Source: Verrucomicrobiota bacterium
Lineage (GTDB): Bacteria; Verrucomicrobiota; Verrucomicrobiia; Verrucomicrobiales; Akkermansiaceae
DNA length: 64,000 nucleotides
Direction of reading: 5' to 3'
Assembly (NCBI GenBank): GCA_004294095.1
Contig: RDZR01000025.1
Location: 56,706-120,705 of the forward strand
Below are positions 1 through 9,849 of the stretch, piece after piece. The stretch's first letter is position 1. Every line of letters begins with the position of its first letter. Below the pieces are notes generated by a model. It made no database searches, was not told where the DNA came from, and saw only the letters and a list, made by a program, of their open reading frames with translations. The translations under genes were made by a program, and so were the position numbers.

Positions 1-1
1 C

Positions 2-781
2 ATCCGTGATGGTTGGGATGATGGACTGCGCTTGATTCAAAGGATGGCGGCCAATGCACGATATTTTACCGACAGTGCTTCTAAAATTCCGTTAGACGTT
101 GGCCAAGGCAACGCGGCGGCTGGCATGTGCATTGATTTTTATGGCCGCTCATTTTCTGAAGAACTCACCACGCGCAGCGGCAGGCCACGGCTGCTGTGGA
201 TGGCGCCGACTGGTGGCACGACGTTGAGCGCGGATCCCATCGCCATTTTGAAAGGTGCTCCGAATGAGGAGGTGGCTCAGGCATTTGTCACTTTTTGTCT
301 CACGCCCGAAGCACAGCGGCTGTGGTTTACTCGCGCCGGAAAAGAAATGGGGCCGAAGCATAAAGCGCTGCATCGCACGCCGATCCGCAAGGATATCTAT
401 CAGCCAGAAATTTTAGCCAACAGCACGATGCCCAATGCCATGCCGTATCAAGATCCTGGCAACATGACTTATCAAGCGGACCTCACTGGGAAATCATTCA
501 GCACCCTGCGACAGTTGGTGAAAATCATGTGCATCGATTCGCACCACGAGATGAAGCAAGCGTGGAAGGCGATTTGCGAAGCGGGCATGCCTGCCGACGC
601 TCTTGCAGTTTTCCATGATGTCTCCGTGATGCCATACGAAATCGGTGGCAAGGGAGATCCGATCCTCACCGGCCCGGATGCCCTCAAAGCCGCCGAAAGG
701 GCCACTGAAATCGGTGAAAAATTCCGCTCCAATTATCGGAAGGCCCAAGCTCTGGCCCAAGCGCACTCTCCAATCCCATGA
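2..781 (+). CDS. ABC transporter extracellular solute-binding protein, 5' truncated by window edge
   Basis: Frame is open to the window start (IRDGWDDGLRLIQRM...); ends 4 bp into a permease gene; solute-binding-protein-like C-terminus. Confidence 0.75.
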   Translation: MRDGWDDGLRLIQRMAANARYFTDSASKIPLDVGQGNAAAGMCIDFYGRSFSEELTTRSGRPRLLWMAPTGGTTLSADPIAILKGAPNEEVAQAFVTFCLTPEAQRLWFTRAGKEMGPKHKALHRTPIRKDIYQPEILANSTMPNAMPYQDPGNMTYQADLTGKSFSTLRQLVKIMCIDSHHEMKQAWKAICEAGMPADALAVFHDVSVMPYEIGGKGDPILTGPDALKAAERATEIGEKFRSNYRKAQALAQAHSPIP

Positions 782-2484
782 AACGCGGCCCTGCTCTCAT
801 CATCGCCAGCACGATCATCTTGCTGTTTCTCGTTTTCTTTTTTTATCCGGCAGGGATGGTCGTCAAACAAGCCTTCCAAGGCACCGCGGCAGATGGCTCG
901 ACGATTTGGACATTGGCGTTTTTTAACTCCGTTTTCTCAAACCCGATATACCGAGAAGGATTATGGAATGCCTTCGCACTTGGTATCGTCAGCACCGCGG
1001 CGACTTTGGCGATCTCTCTGCCGTTGGCGCTGATCGGGCATCGCTACGATTTTTTTGGCAAGCCGGTGCTCGGGGTGCTGGTGCTGGCTCCGCTGATTTT
1101 GCCGCCATTTGTCGGAGCGGTGGGCGTGAAGCAAATGCTGGGTGTGCACGGCGCGCTGAATGCGGGATTGATCGACCTTGGCTGGATGAATGCACAAGCT
1201 CCTATCGATTGGCTGGCGAATGGACGCTTTCTCGGCATCGTGCTGATGAACGCGCTGCATCTCTATCCGATTCTTTACATGAACATCGCCGCCGCCTTGG
1301 CGAATCTGGATCCGGCGATGGAACAAGCTGCGGAAAATCTTGGCTGCCCGCCGTGGAAACGGTTTTTACGCATCACCATGCCACTGGCCATGCCCGGGAT
1401 TTTTGCGGGTTCCTCATTGGTTTTTATTTGGTCGTTTACCGAACTTGGTGTGCCGCTGGTCTTCGATTATGCACGCGTTGCTCCGGTGCAAATTTTTGAT
1501 GGGTTAAAAAGTTTGGATAAAAATCCGATTCCCTACGCTCTAACAGCTATTTTGTTGATCGTCGCCACAGTGGTTTTTGCGCTGGCAAAATGCGTGATGG
1601 GGCGCTCGCCACTTGGCACGGCACCGCGCCCGCCGGCTCGTGCGAATACGCATCGCTTGCGTGGCTGGAAATCCTTTCTTTGCAGCGGATTTTTCATAGG
1701 GGTGTTTTTGATTGCGAGTATTCCACACATAGGCGTGGTGCTGCTTTCGCTTGCGAATCGTTGGTATGGCACGTTGATTCCTGATTCTCTGACGCTTCGC
1801 CATTACATCGAGGCTTTGGGCAACGGACTGGTCGTGCCGTCCATTCAAAATAGCCTGATGTATGCCGGCTGCGCGACGTTGATTGCGCTGTTCATCGGGC
1901 TTGGCGTCGCATGGGTCGTCGTCCGCTCGAATCTGAAATTTCGCAACGCGCTGGATGCGATGGTCATGCTGCCGCTCGCCGTGCCTGGCTTGGTGATGGC
2001 GTTTGGTTACCTCGCACTTTCGCAAGAAGGCAAAGCATTTCACTTTTTGTTAGGAGCGGATGGAAATCCATTTTTTCTCATCGTCATTGCTTATGCGGTG
2101 CGGCGCTTGCCCTACGTCGTGCGAGCGGCGGTGGCTGGTTTGCAGCAAAGCAATCCGATGCTGGAAGAGGCCGCGCGATCACTCGGGGCGAGCCAATTCC
2201 GCATGATGCGGCGTGTGGCCATTCCGCTGATTGGCGCAAATCTAGCAGCTGGCTCGATTCTGTCCTTTGCCTTCGCGATGCTGGAGGTGAGCGATAGTTT
2301 GATTCTCGCTCAACAAGCGGAGCATTACCCGATTACCAAAGCGATTTACACCTTGCTCAGCACGCTCGGCAACGGCACGGAATTGGCCGCGGCTCTCGGC
2401 GTGTGGGCGATGGTTTTCCTATCCGCTGCGATCATGGGCGCCGCCGTGCTGGGTGGCAAGCGCGGCGGGCTTTTTAAAGTCTGA
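778..2484 (+). CDS. ABC transporter permease, two fused permease modules (iron(III)-type)
   Basis: 568 aa, many TM segments, two EAA-like loops (MEQAAENLGCPPWKRFLRITMPLAMPG and LEEAARSLGASQFRMMRRVAIPL); ATGA overlap with upstream gene. Confidence 0.88.
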   Translation: MKRGPALIIASTIILLFLVFFFYPAGMVVKQAFQGTAADGSTIWTLAFFNSVFSNPIYREGLWNAFALGIVSTAATLAISLPLALIGHRYDFFGKPVLGVLVLAPLILPPFVGAVGVKQMLGVHGALNAGLIDLGWMNAQAPIDWLANGRFLGIVLMNALHLYPILYMNIAAALANLDPAMEQAAENLGCPPWKRFLRITMPLAMPGIFAGSSLVFIWSFTELGVPLVFDYARVAPVQIFDGLKSLDKNPIPYALTAILLIVATVVFALAKCVMGRSPLGTAPRPPARANTHRLRGWKSFLCSGFFIGVFLIASIPHIGVVLLSLANRWYGTLIPDSLTLRHYIEALGNGLVVPSIQNSLMYAGCATLIALFIGLGVAWVVVRSNLKFRNALDAMVMLPLAVPGLVMAFGYLALSQEGKAFHFLLGADGNPFFLIVIAYAVRRLPYVVRAAVAGLQQSNPMLEEAARSLGASQFRMMRRVAIPLIGANLAAGSILSFAFAMLEVSDSLILAQQAEHYPITKAIYTLLSTLGNGTELAAALGVWAMVFLSAAIMGAAVLGGKRGGLFKV

Positions 2485-2528
2485 TAGATCCGTAACTTTC
2501 TCAGAAAAATCGGGAAAATCTTTGCCTG

Positions 2529-4253
2529 TCACAAATCCAGATCGGTCACCGCGCCTTGGCTGGCCGTCGCGCAGAGTTTGGCGAATTTCGCCAGAACACC
2601 GTGGGTGTAGCGCGGCGCTGGTTGCACCCATTTTGCTTTGCGCTCGGCAATTTCACTATCTGTTAGATCGACATCGATGCGATTGTTCACCGCATCGATG
2701 ATGATGCGATCGCCCTCTTGAAGAATGGCAATGGTGCCTCCACAAAATGCTTCGGGCGTGATATGGCCGACGACGAATCCGTGGCTCCCGCCTGAGAAGC
2801 GTCCATCGGTAATGAGGGCCACGTCCTTGCCGAGGCCCATGCCCATGACGGCGCTGGTGGGGCCTAACATTTCTCGCATGCCCGGGCCGCCTTTTGGCCC
2901 TTCCATGCGGATGACGATGACATCGCCTGATTGAATTTGGCGTTTGAGGATCGCTTGCATCGCATCACCTTCGGAATCAAACACACGAGCGGTGCCAACA
3001 AATTTTTCGCCTTCTTTGCCAGAAATTTTAGCGACCGCGCCGCCTTTGGCCAAATTGCCGTAGAGGATGCGCAAGTGGCTGTCTTTTTTGATCGGTTGAT
3101 CGATCGGGCGGATGATTTCCTGGCCATCTGGATAGGGAGTGGCAAATTTTTCGATGTTTTCGCGCATCGTGCGGCCGGTCACGGTCATGCAATCGCCATG
3201 CAGCAAGCCCGCGTCTAACAGAATTTTAAGCAACGGCAAAGTGCCACCAATTTTCACTAGATCCGACATGAGAAATCTGCCGGACGGCTTGAGGTCCGCA
3301 AGCACGGGCACGCGTTTGCCGATGCGCTCGAAGTCATCAATCGAGAGAGCGATGCCGGCGGAATGGGCGATGGCTGGTAAGTGCAGCACCGCATTGGTCG
3401 AGCCGCCGAGGGCGATGAGCACCGTGATCGCATTTTCAAAAGCCTCTTTGGTTAGAATATCGCGAGGCCGAATGCCGAGGTTTATCATGTTCATGACCGC
3501 GGCTCCTGCATCAAAACAATCGCGCATTTTATCATCGGAAATCGCATTTTGCGAAGAGCTGTTAGGGAGTGACATGCCGAGAGCTTCGATCGCGCTCGCC
3601 ATCGTGTTCGCCGTATACATGCCGCCGCAGGATCCGGCGCCTGGGATGGCTTTGGATTCCACGAGTTCAAGTTCTTCGTCACTAAATTCGCCGTTGGCGT
3701 GTTTGCCCACTGCCTCGAAAACGGAGACAATATCGAGGTCTTTTTGCTCGCCTTTCACGATGGCGCAGCCGGGAAGAATCGTGCCGCCATAGACGAAAAC
3801 CGAGGGGCGATTCATGCGCGCCATGGCCATCAAACAGCCCGGCATATTTTTATCGCAGCCACCAATTGCAACGAAGCCATCCATGCCCTCGCAGCCGACG
3901 ACTGTCTCGATGGAATCCGCAATCACCTCGCGGGAAACGAGCGAGTATTTCATGCCCTCGGTGCCCATGGAAATCCCATCCGAAATGGTGATGGTATTAA
4001 AAATGATGGACTTGCCACCCGCCGCATCAGCACCTTTCGCGGACTCGATGGCGAGCTTATCGATGTGCATGTTGCATGGCGTCACTTGGCTCCATGTGGA
4101 GGCGATTCCAATCTGCGGTTTGGAAAAATCTTCTTTTTTAAAGCCAACGGCATACAGCATCGCACGGCTCGGCGCGCGGTCTGGACCATCAAGCATTGGG
4201 CTGGAAAATGGGCGTTTTGAATCTTGCATTGCGGAGTGATCTTCTCCCGCCAC
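2529..4253 (-). CDS. ilvD: Dihydroxy-acid dehydratase
   Basis: 574 aa; VGCEGMDGFVAIGGCDKNMPGC, PGAGSCGGMYTANTM and TDGRFSGGSHGFVVGH motifs. Confidence 0.97.
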   Translation of the reverse strand: MAGEDHSAMQDSKRPFSSPMLDGPDRAPSRAMLYAVGFKKEDFSKPQIGIASTWSQVTPCNMHIDKLAIESAKGADAAGGKSIIFNTITISDGISMGTEGMKYSLVSREVIADSIETVVGCEGMDGFVAIGGCDKNMPGCLMAMARMNRPSVFVYGGTILPGCAIVKGEQKDLDIVSVFEAVGKHANGEFSDEELELVESKAIPGAGSCGGMYTANTMASAIEALGMSLPNSSSQNAISDDKMRDCFDAGAAVMNMINLGIRPRDILTKEAFENAITVLIALGGSTNAVLHLPAIAHSAGIALSIDDFERIGKRVPVLADLKPSGRFLMSDLVKIGGTLPLLKILLDAGLLHGDCMTVTGRTMRENIEKFATPYPDGQEIIRPIDQPIKKDSHLRILYGNLAKGGAVAKISGKEGEKFVGTARVFDSEGDAMQAILKRQIQSGDVIVIRMEGPKGGPGMREMLGPTSAVMGMGLGKDVALITDGRFSGGSHGFVVGHITPEAFCGGTIAILQEGDRIIIDAVNNRIDVDLTDSEIAERKAKWVQPAPRYTHGVLAKFAKLCATASQGAVTDLDL

Positions 4254-4278
4254 CGCATGCTAGGTCAAGCGCACTCAA

Positions 4279-4381
4279 TCATCCTGCTTGCAAAATTGGA
4301 TGAAGTTTCGAGGTGTGAATCTCTAACAATTTTCTGCTGCGGCAAGCACTGGTAAGAAGTTCATTGCTCTTGTCTTGACTG
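4279..4381. repeat. 103-bp direct repeat, copy A, flanking the RM system
   Basis: tcatcctgcttgc...cttgactg; 4 mismatches over 103 bp to copy B at 7606-7708. Confidence 0.95.
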
Positions 4382-4439
4382 CAACGCCAGCGATATAAAT
4401 TTATCCAATCGCGTCGTATGAGACTTTAGAAAATTGCAA

Positions 4440-5648
4440 TCAAGTTACCAAGGTATAGTGTCTGGGTTCGCCTAGGAAAAGTTCAGGTAAACGCTGGCGC
4501 TCGACCTTAAATAGTGGCCCACGCTCGTGCGCGCCACCACTCGGCGTTCGCTTAATCAGGTGGTCAAGAGTCACTGTGCCATCCAAGAGTAAACGATCGA
4601 ACTGCTCCATGCTGGGCCGTGATGTGTGTGTGACTGATTGCAGTTCAAACCATTCGCTACCGCTTCTTTGAATCGATTTGGCCTTTACCCAAAACGTCTC
4701 GCGGTGTTTTTCCGTAAGCCGAGAATGTAAATTATCCATATTCCAGATGCATACATCCTCCTCCGGCTCGTGGGCATAATATTCATGCAAGCGGGCAAAT
4801 GCATCTTCGAGTCGTAAACGAAGTCCCTGTGAATTGGCTCGGCGCGTGGTGACGCTGCAGTAAAGCTTGAAGTTACCTTCGCGTTCGTAGCCAAACCGTT
4901 CTAGAAGCGCGCGGCTGCTCTTGAGTGCACTAAGGCTCCAATCAGGCACACAGGCAAATAATGTAGCGCGGGTTTCCTTACTCAAGATGGTGCTGCGGCC
5001 ACTTTTCAACTCGATACCTTTAAAATCTGGATTGCGACTTGAGTTGATTTGAATTCCAAGGGCCGTCTCAATGCTCCTGCCAATAGCCGTATCTCCCATG
5101 CAAACCGCTTTCAGCGGACCCGCAGCGGCAATTTCGGTGAGCAATAGTAGCAACTCCGTGGCATTTGCATTTGCCGCGGTTCCTGCATCGAGAAGAAAAC
5201 GGCTGACAGGTGTCTCGGTCCCGCTGGCAACTGCTTGTGCCGCCTTACTTCGAGATAAGTTCAAGACGTATATGATACCGCTTTGGACAAAAACAGCGCA
5301 GACCTCACCGGCAGACACGAATTTCTTGAAATCATAAAACCAAAACCTTGGATCCCCATTTTTTGTGCTTGGTCGATAGAGCGACACTTTAGCTGGGCTG
5401 TTCAATAAATCGCCCAAGATAACAGACTGCTTGAAGACTTTATTGCCTACGCCTTTACCCTGTGCTTGGTAATCGTGAATCCCTGCGATTTTCAAGAGAT
5501 TCCGCATTGGTTCCGTCGCATCCAGAATTGATTTATCGAGCGCCGTTGCGGTAACAAACAGTAAGACACTGTTGAATCCACTCGTGTTAAGTGCAGCAAG
5601 ATTTTTTGCTTCGCAATCTAGCAAAGGCCTCGTGTTCATGGCTTGCAA
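4440..5648 (-). CDS. Type II restriction endonuclease, MvaI/BcnI family
   Basis: 402 aa; GRSIETALGIQINSSRNPDFKGIELKSGR resembles the MvaI/BcnI catalytic region; adjacent to and overlapping a DNA methyltransferase. Confidence 0.8.
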   Translation of the reverse strand: MQAMNTRPLLDCEAKNLAALNTSGFNSVLLFVTATALDKSILDATEPMRNLLKIAGIHDYQAQGKGVGNKVFKQSVILGDLLNSPAKVSLYRPSTKNGDPRFWFYDFKKFVSAGEVCAVFVQSGIIYVLNLSRSKAAQAVASGTETPVSRFLLDAGTAANANATELLLLLTEIAAAGPLKAVCMGDTAIGRSIETALGIQINSSRNPDFKGIELKSGRSTILSKETRATLFACVPDWSLSALKSSRALLERFGYEREGNFKLYCSVTTRRANSQGLRLRLEDAFARLHEYYAHEPEEDVCIWNMDNLHSRLTEKHRETFWVKAKSIQRSGSEWFELQSVTHTSRPSMEQFDRLLLDGTVTLDHLIKRTPSGGAHERGPLFKVERQRLPELFLGEPRHYTLVT

Positions 5649-7018
5649 GAAAGTTCTCCGCGTAGAATTTTTGCGAGATGTTTGCCTATTTTCTCAGCTA
5701 GCAGGACCGGAACAGCATTTCCAATCTGAGTGTAGCGAGGCACGTCCCTCTCCCAAGCTCCGATACTGGGATCGCCAGCTCTCCTTCTTCCACCAGTCGT
5801 TCTCGGACCTTTGAAGACATACCAGTCGGGAAAGGTTTGCAGCCGCGCCCACTCACGCACCGTGGGTCCACGTGGCTGACGATAGTGGACATAATCTTCA
5901 GGTAACGATGTTGCAGTTAGATTCGGTCCGTTGGCTCCCCATGCCATTGGAAAAACGCGTTGCGCAAACTTTTTGGTTTTGAATTCGTCGGGAATCTCTC
6001 CGCCGTTAGCAATCATGTGAGCAAATTTCTCTCTAATATAAGGAGCATGATCCGAATATTCCTGCTCTGTTAGAGGTGCTCCCTTGCCAAGAATCTGACC
6101 GTTTCGGGTGGTGCGAAATGCTCTTTGAATTTCTGTTTTTGGCTCACTTGGATACTCGCTGGTCCGAGACGTTTTCAAATAATTCGGGTCTTCCAAGTCG
6201 GATAAGAGTTCTACCAGCGTCGGGGGAGCTCCTGAAGGCTGCGGCAGGAAGCCGGACTCCACTGCACTAGGGGCATCGAAAGAGGCTTCGAACAAATGCC
6301 CTTGCACCCAATGCGGGAGGATGTCCTCACGAATTCCAACCATGATGATGCGCGGGCGGTTTTGTGGCACACCATAGTTCTTGGCGTGCAGCAAATCCCA
6401 ACGGATGCGATAATCTTGAAGGTTCTTAAACTCTTTGAGGACGGCTTTGAATATTTCCCCGCTCTCGCCCTCCGGTGTCCATCGTGCATTAAGTAAGCCA
6501 CGGACATTTTCGAATAGAAAGATTTTGGGCCGCACGCAGCGGATGACGCGCACCATCTCTTGGAATAAGTGGTTCGACGGAATATCCTGCTTGTCCAATT
6601 TGAATGACCGCCGGTGTCCAATGCCAGAGTATCCTTGGCATGGAGGCCCCCCGCAAACAAGATCAATCTCCTCTACACCTTTGTAGCGCCAGTAAGTTTG
6701 AAGGAGTTCAAGATTGAGATCAGTAAGCTTGTAAATATCTCCTACTGGGATGATGTCGAGATCCGCCCGGTTTGCAATATACGTTTCTGCCGCCTGCGGG
6801 TTTATTTCGCTGAATAGTAGTGGTTTGAAGCCGGCCTCTTCCATGCCAAGTGACAGTCCGCCGCAGCCTGCAAAAAGGTCAATGCAATGAAGCTGCTTAA
6901 GTTGCGGAGGGCCTGGCGTTTGATAAAGAACCGAGTCTTCACGCAACGTCGTTGAACAAAATTGTTTAGTCTGTTTTAACGGAATCTTTGCTTTAGAAGC
7001 GTTCGTTATCTTTTTCAT
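5636..7018 (-). CDS. dcm: DNA (cytosine-5-)-methyltransferase
   Basis: 460 aa; C5-MTase motifs DLFAGCGGLSLGMEEAGF, GGPPCQGYSGIG, ENVRGL and GNAVPVLLAEKIG. Confidence 0.95.
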   Translation of the reverse strand: MKKITNASKAKIPLKQTKQFCSTTLREDSVLYQTPGPPQLKQLHCIDLFAGCGGLSLGMEEAGFKPLLFSEINPQAAETYIANRADLDIIPVGDIYKLTDLNLELLQTYWRYKGVEEIDLVCGGPPCQGYSGIGHRRSFKLDKQDIPSNHLFQEMVRVIRCVRPKIFLFENVRGLLNARWTPEGESGEIFKAVLKEFKNLQDYRIRWDLLHAKNYGVPQNRPRIIMVGIREDILPHWVQGHLFEASFDAPSAVESGFLPQPSGAPPTLVELLSDLEDPNYLKTSRTSEYPSEPKTEIQRAFRTTRNGQILGKGAPLTEQEYSDHAPYIREKFAHMIANGGEIPDEFKTKKFAQRVFPMAWGANGPNLTATSLPEDYVHYRQPRGPTVREWARLQTFPDWYVFKGPRTTGGRRRAGDPSIGAWERDVPRYTQIGNAVPVLLAEKIGKHLAKILRGELSCKP

Positions 7019-7605
7019 TTAAGGGAATTTTAATTGAAATTCGCATCAGCTATTGCTCGACGGTCGCGGGAGGAGCAGGCGTTTTTTTTGCAAGGAACTA
7101 GCGGCAGACTGAAAACAGCCTGAGGTATAATAGCTGACCGAAAAAGCAGATGATCCATGAAGGCCGAATTTCCAATCTCGAAGGCGAATGGAAAAAACTA
7201 TTGAAATCAGATTCATTACTCCACCTTTGCATGGATTGGGTAGATTATCTTCCAAATCGCTCACAATTTGAATCTGACTTCACTTTGAGCATAAGAGCAA
7301 GCACGTAGGGCAATGACCGAGTAAATGGTTGCTAGGAGCTAGTTTGGGGTGAAGGTAGTGGAATTGGTGATGACGAAGGTCATTTGAGGTGCTTGGTATT
7401 ACTCCGGAAGCAAAGGTTCGTTTTTGAGTGACGATAATTTTTTAGCTTTTGGACTAACTTCGGTTGCGACAGACGAAGAAACACGATGCATATGCGGTTT
7501 AGAAAAATTGTTAGATGATTTAAATCACAAATGCGGCAGAAAAAAACAATCGCTCCGAAATTTTAAAAGATTTTAATGCCTGTTCTTCAGCTACAAATTT
7601 TTTAG

Positions 7606-7708
7606 TCATCCTGCTTGCGAAATTGGATGAAGTTTCGAAGTGTGAATCTCTAACAATTTCCTGCTGCGGCAAGCACTGGGAAGAAGTTCATTGCTCTTGT
7701 CTTGACTG
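7606..7708. repeat. 103-bp direct repeat, copy B, flanking the RM system
   Basis: Second copy of 4279-4381; its right end covers the last 21 nt of the 7688-9790 gene. Confidence 0.95.
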
Positions 7709-9790
7709 TTCTTCGATGCGGCGTTGTTGCTCTTCTTGCTGCTGACGCTGCTGCTCTTCGATGCGGCGTTGCTGCTCTTCTTGCTGCTGACGCTGCTGCT
7801 CTTCGATGCGGCGTTGTTGCTCTTCTTGCTGCTGACGCTGCTGCTCTTCGACTTGGCGTTGTTGCTCTTCTTGTTGCTGACGCTGCTGCTCCTCGATTTG
7901 ACGTTGCTGCTCTTCTTGCTGCTGACGCTGCTGCTCCTCGATTTGACGTTGTTGCTCTTCTTGCTGCTGACGCTGTTGCTCTTCTTGTTGCTGACGCTGC
8001 TGCTCCTCGATTTGGCGTTGTTGCTCTTCTTGTTGCTGACGCTGCTGCTCTTCGACTTGGCGTTGCTGCTCTTCTTGTTGCTGACGTTGCTGCTCCTCGA
8101 CTTGGCGTTGTTGCTCTTCTTGTTGTTCGCGCTGTTGCTCTTCGATGCGGCGTTGTTGTTCTTCTTGCTGCTCGCGTTGCTTCTCTTCGACACCGCGTTG
8201 TTGTTCTTCTTGCTGCTCGCGTTGCTTTTCTTCGACACGGCGCTCTTGTTCTTGCTGTTGCTCGCGTTGTTTTTCTTCGACTAGGCGTTCTTCATTGCGT
8301 GCTTGTTCTTGTTGTTCAATCCGTTGCTCTTGCTGAGCTTGTTCTGATTGCTCTCTTGCGCTGCGTTCTTCGTCGCGACGTTCCTCGTTACGGCGATTTT
8401 CTTGTTCTTGTTCGTCTTGGCGTTGCCGTTCGAGGTCCATGCGTTCTGTATCGCGTTGACGTTCGCGATTCTCTTCAAGTTCCAGCAGGCGTTCTCTTTG
8501 AAACCTTTCGCGCCCACCTGCTTCTTGAATGTAGCGTTCGGCATCGCGCTGATTCCTGATTCGTTGCTCGCGGTATTGGCGCTCGAGATCGCGGTCGTAG
8601 GAATCTCTACGATCGATATCTAACGAATCGAAACGACCGCTGACATAGCGTGGCCTGAGGCCAGCATTCCAGTCCGTCTGGATGTTAGGTGCGTGATAAA
8701 ATAAGCGATTATTGCGGAAAAAATGACGTGAGCCGGAAGAGTCACGATCAAAATCTAACCGATAAAATGGAAGCCGGTGGCCTAAAATAAGGTTGAGATC
8801 TTCATAGCCAGGGCCACCGCAAATCACGTCGCGGTCCACCCAACGAATGCGGGTGATGTTGGTCGTCTGACGGATGATGGTGATATTTCTAGTGGTGGGT
8901 AGGCAGTAGCGATCGAGCGAATTTCCGAAGTGGCGAGTTTCGATAAATGTAAATGATGAGGGCGCGATGCCGAAGCGATCTTCAACGTCGCCATCCCAAG
9001 ATTGTCCATAAAATGCCATGGTTTCCGGTGGCAGTGGTGCCCAGCCGACATAGCTTTTGCTTTTTCTCCAAGAGACCCATGAAGGTGCCCATTGGCTGCC
9101 GGGGACCCAAATCCAACCTCTGCCCCGGAGCAATGCCCAGCGTCCATAGTGGTAAGCTGCCCAGCCGAAAGGTTCATCGGAAAGCCAAGCCCAGCCACGA
9201 TCGCTGCAAACCCAGCGGCCACGAGTGTAAGGCCGCCAATCGCGGCGGGAGGCGACGGTTGGTTGCCAGACGTAGCCGTAGTTGGGCGTCTGAAACCATG
9301 ATCCGTGAGAGGAAAGTGAGTCATAAAATGATGAGTAATCGCCAACGGCCACGGTTTTGCGCGTTGGCTTGAAGGATAAATTTTCACGCCCTGCGATCGA
9401 GCGCTCCCGGTCATTCAGCTCGGAGCTGAGATCATTGATTTGTTTCTGTTTTTCATCCAGCTCGTCTTGGGATGCATCGAGCTTTGATTGGCGGCGCTCA
9501 AGATCGGCTTCGAGGGATTGAATTTTTTGCTTTGCAGTGGCACTTTCTTGTTCGCGAAGCTCTTCAAGCTGTTGCTGAAGTTCATCGCGTTCTTTTTCGA
9601 GTGCCTCGCGTTCACGAGCGAGCTGCTGATCCTGGAGTTCTTGTTGAAGCTGGATCTGGCGCTCTTCGGCAGCTTGGTTTTGGCGTTCTAGTGCCTCGAT
9701 TTTTTTGCTGAGGTCTGGCTTTTCAGAATCGCATCCTGTTAGAAAAATGGCAATGACACTGCACGGAAAAAGGAACGATGGAATTTTCAT
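7688..9790 (-). CDS. Lipoprotein with coiled-coil, Trp/Tyr-rich DUF6600-like domain and long Q/E/R repeat tail
   Basis: 700 aa; lipobox-like IFLTGC; GYVWQPTVASRRDWRPYTRGRWVCSDRGWAWLSDEPFGWAAYHYGRW; C-terminal (Q[IV]EEQQRQQQEEQQR)n. Confidence 0.8.
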   Translation of the reverse strand: MKIPSFLFPCSVIAIFLTGCDSEKPDLSKKIEALERQNQAAEERQIQLQQELQDQQLAREREALEKERDELQQQLEELREQESATAKQKIQSLEADLERRQSKLDASQDELDEKQKQINDLSSELNDRERSIAGRENLSFKPTRKTVAVGDYSSFYDSLSSHGSWFQTPNYGYVWQPTVASRRDWRPYTRGRWVCSDRGWAWLSDEPFGWAAYHYGRWALLRGRGWIWVPGSQWAPSWVSWRKSKSYVGWAPLPPETMAFYGQSWDGDVEDRFGIAPSSFTFIETRHFGNSLDRYCLPTTRNITIIRQTTNITRIRWVDRDVICGGPGYEDLNLILGHRLPFYRLDFDRDSSGSRHFFRNNRLFYHAPNIQTDWNAGLRPRYVSGRFDSLDIDRRDSYDRDLERQYREQRIRNQRDAERYIQEAGGRERFQRERLLELEENRERQRDTERMDLERQRQDEQEQENRRNEERRDEERSAREQSEQAQQEQRIEQQEQARNEERLVEEKQREQQQEQERRVEEKQREQQEEQQRGVEEKQREQQEEQQRRIEEQQREQQEEQQRQVEEQQRQQQEEQQRQVEEQQRQQQEEQQRQIEEQQRQQQEEQQRQQQEEQQRQIEEQQRQQQEEQQRQIEEQQRQQQEEQQRQVEEQQRQQQEEQQRRIEEQQRQQQEEQQRRIEEQQRQQQEEQQRRIEEQSRQEQ
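7709..8280 (-). repeat. 45-bp (15-aa) in-frame tandem repeat within the lipoprotein gene
   Basis: Repeated ctgctcttc..tgacgctgctgct units encoding QVEEQQRQQQEEQQR and variants, about 12 units with indel variation. Confidence 0.85.
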
Positions 9791-9849
9791 AGATCAATGG
9801 GCTTGTGATTTATGACGCACCAATTCCCTCGGCCATTCAATCAAATCTC

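Noticed and set aside
961-2043. Overlapping alternative-frame ORFs inside the permease gene
   Set aside because: Conserved permease motifs fix the coding frame; the rest are shadow ORFs
7019-7605. Possible controller (C) protein or small gene in the AT-rich RM flank
   Set aside because: The only ORF (7046-7264, minus) has no HTH-like sequence; region treated as noncoding island DNA
7709-8280. Possible CRISPR-like array
   Set aside because: Units are contiguous, in-frame and lack unique spacers; they encode the Q/E/R tail
7702-8559. Long + strand ORFs (285 aa, 186 aa) rich in Leu/Ala opposite the lipoprotein repeats
   Set aside because: Antisense frames of the 45-bp repeat stay open by composition; no plausible protein character
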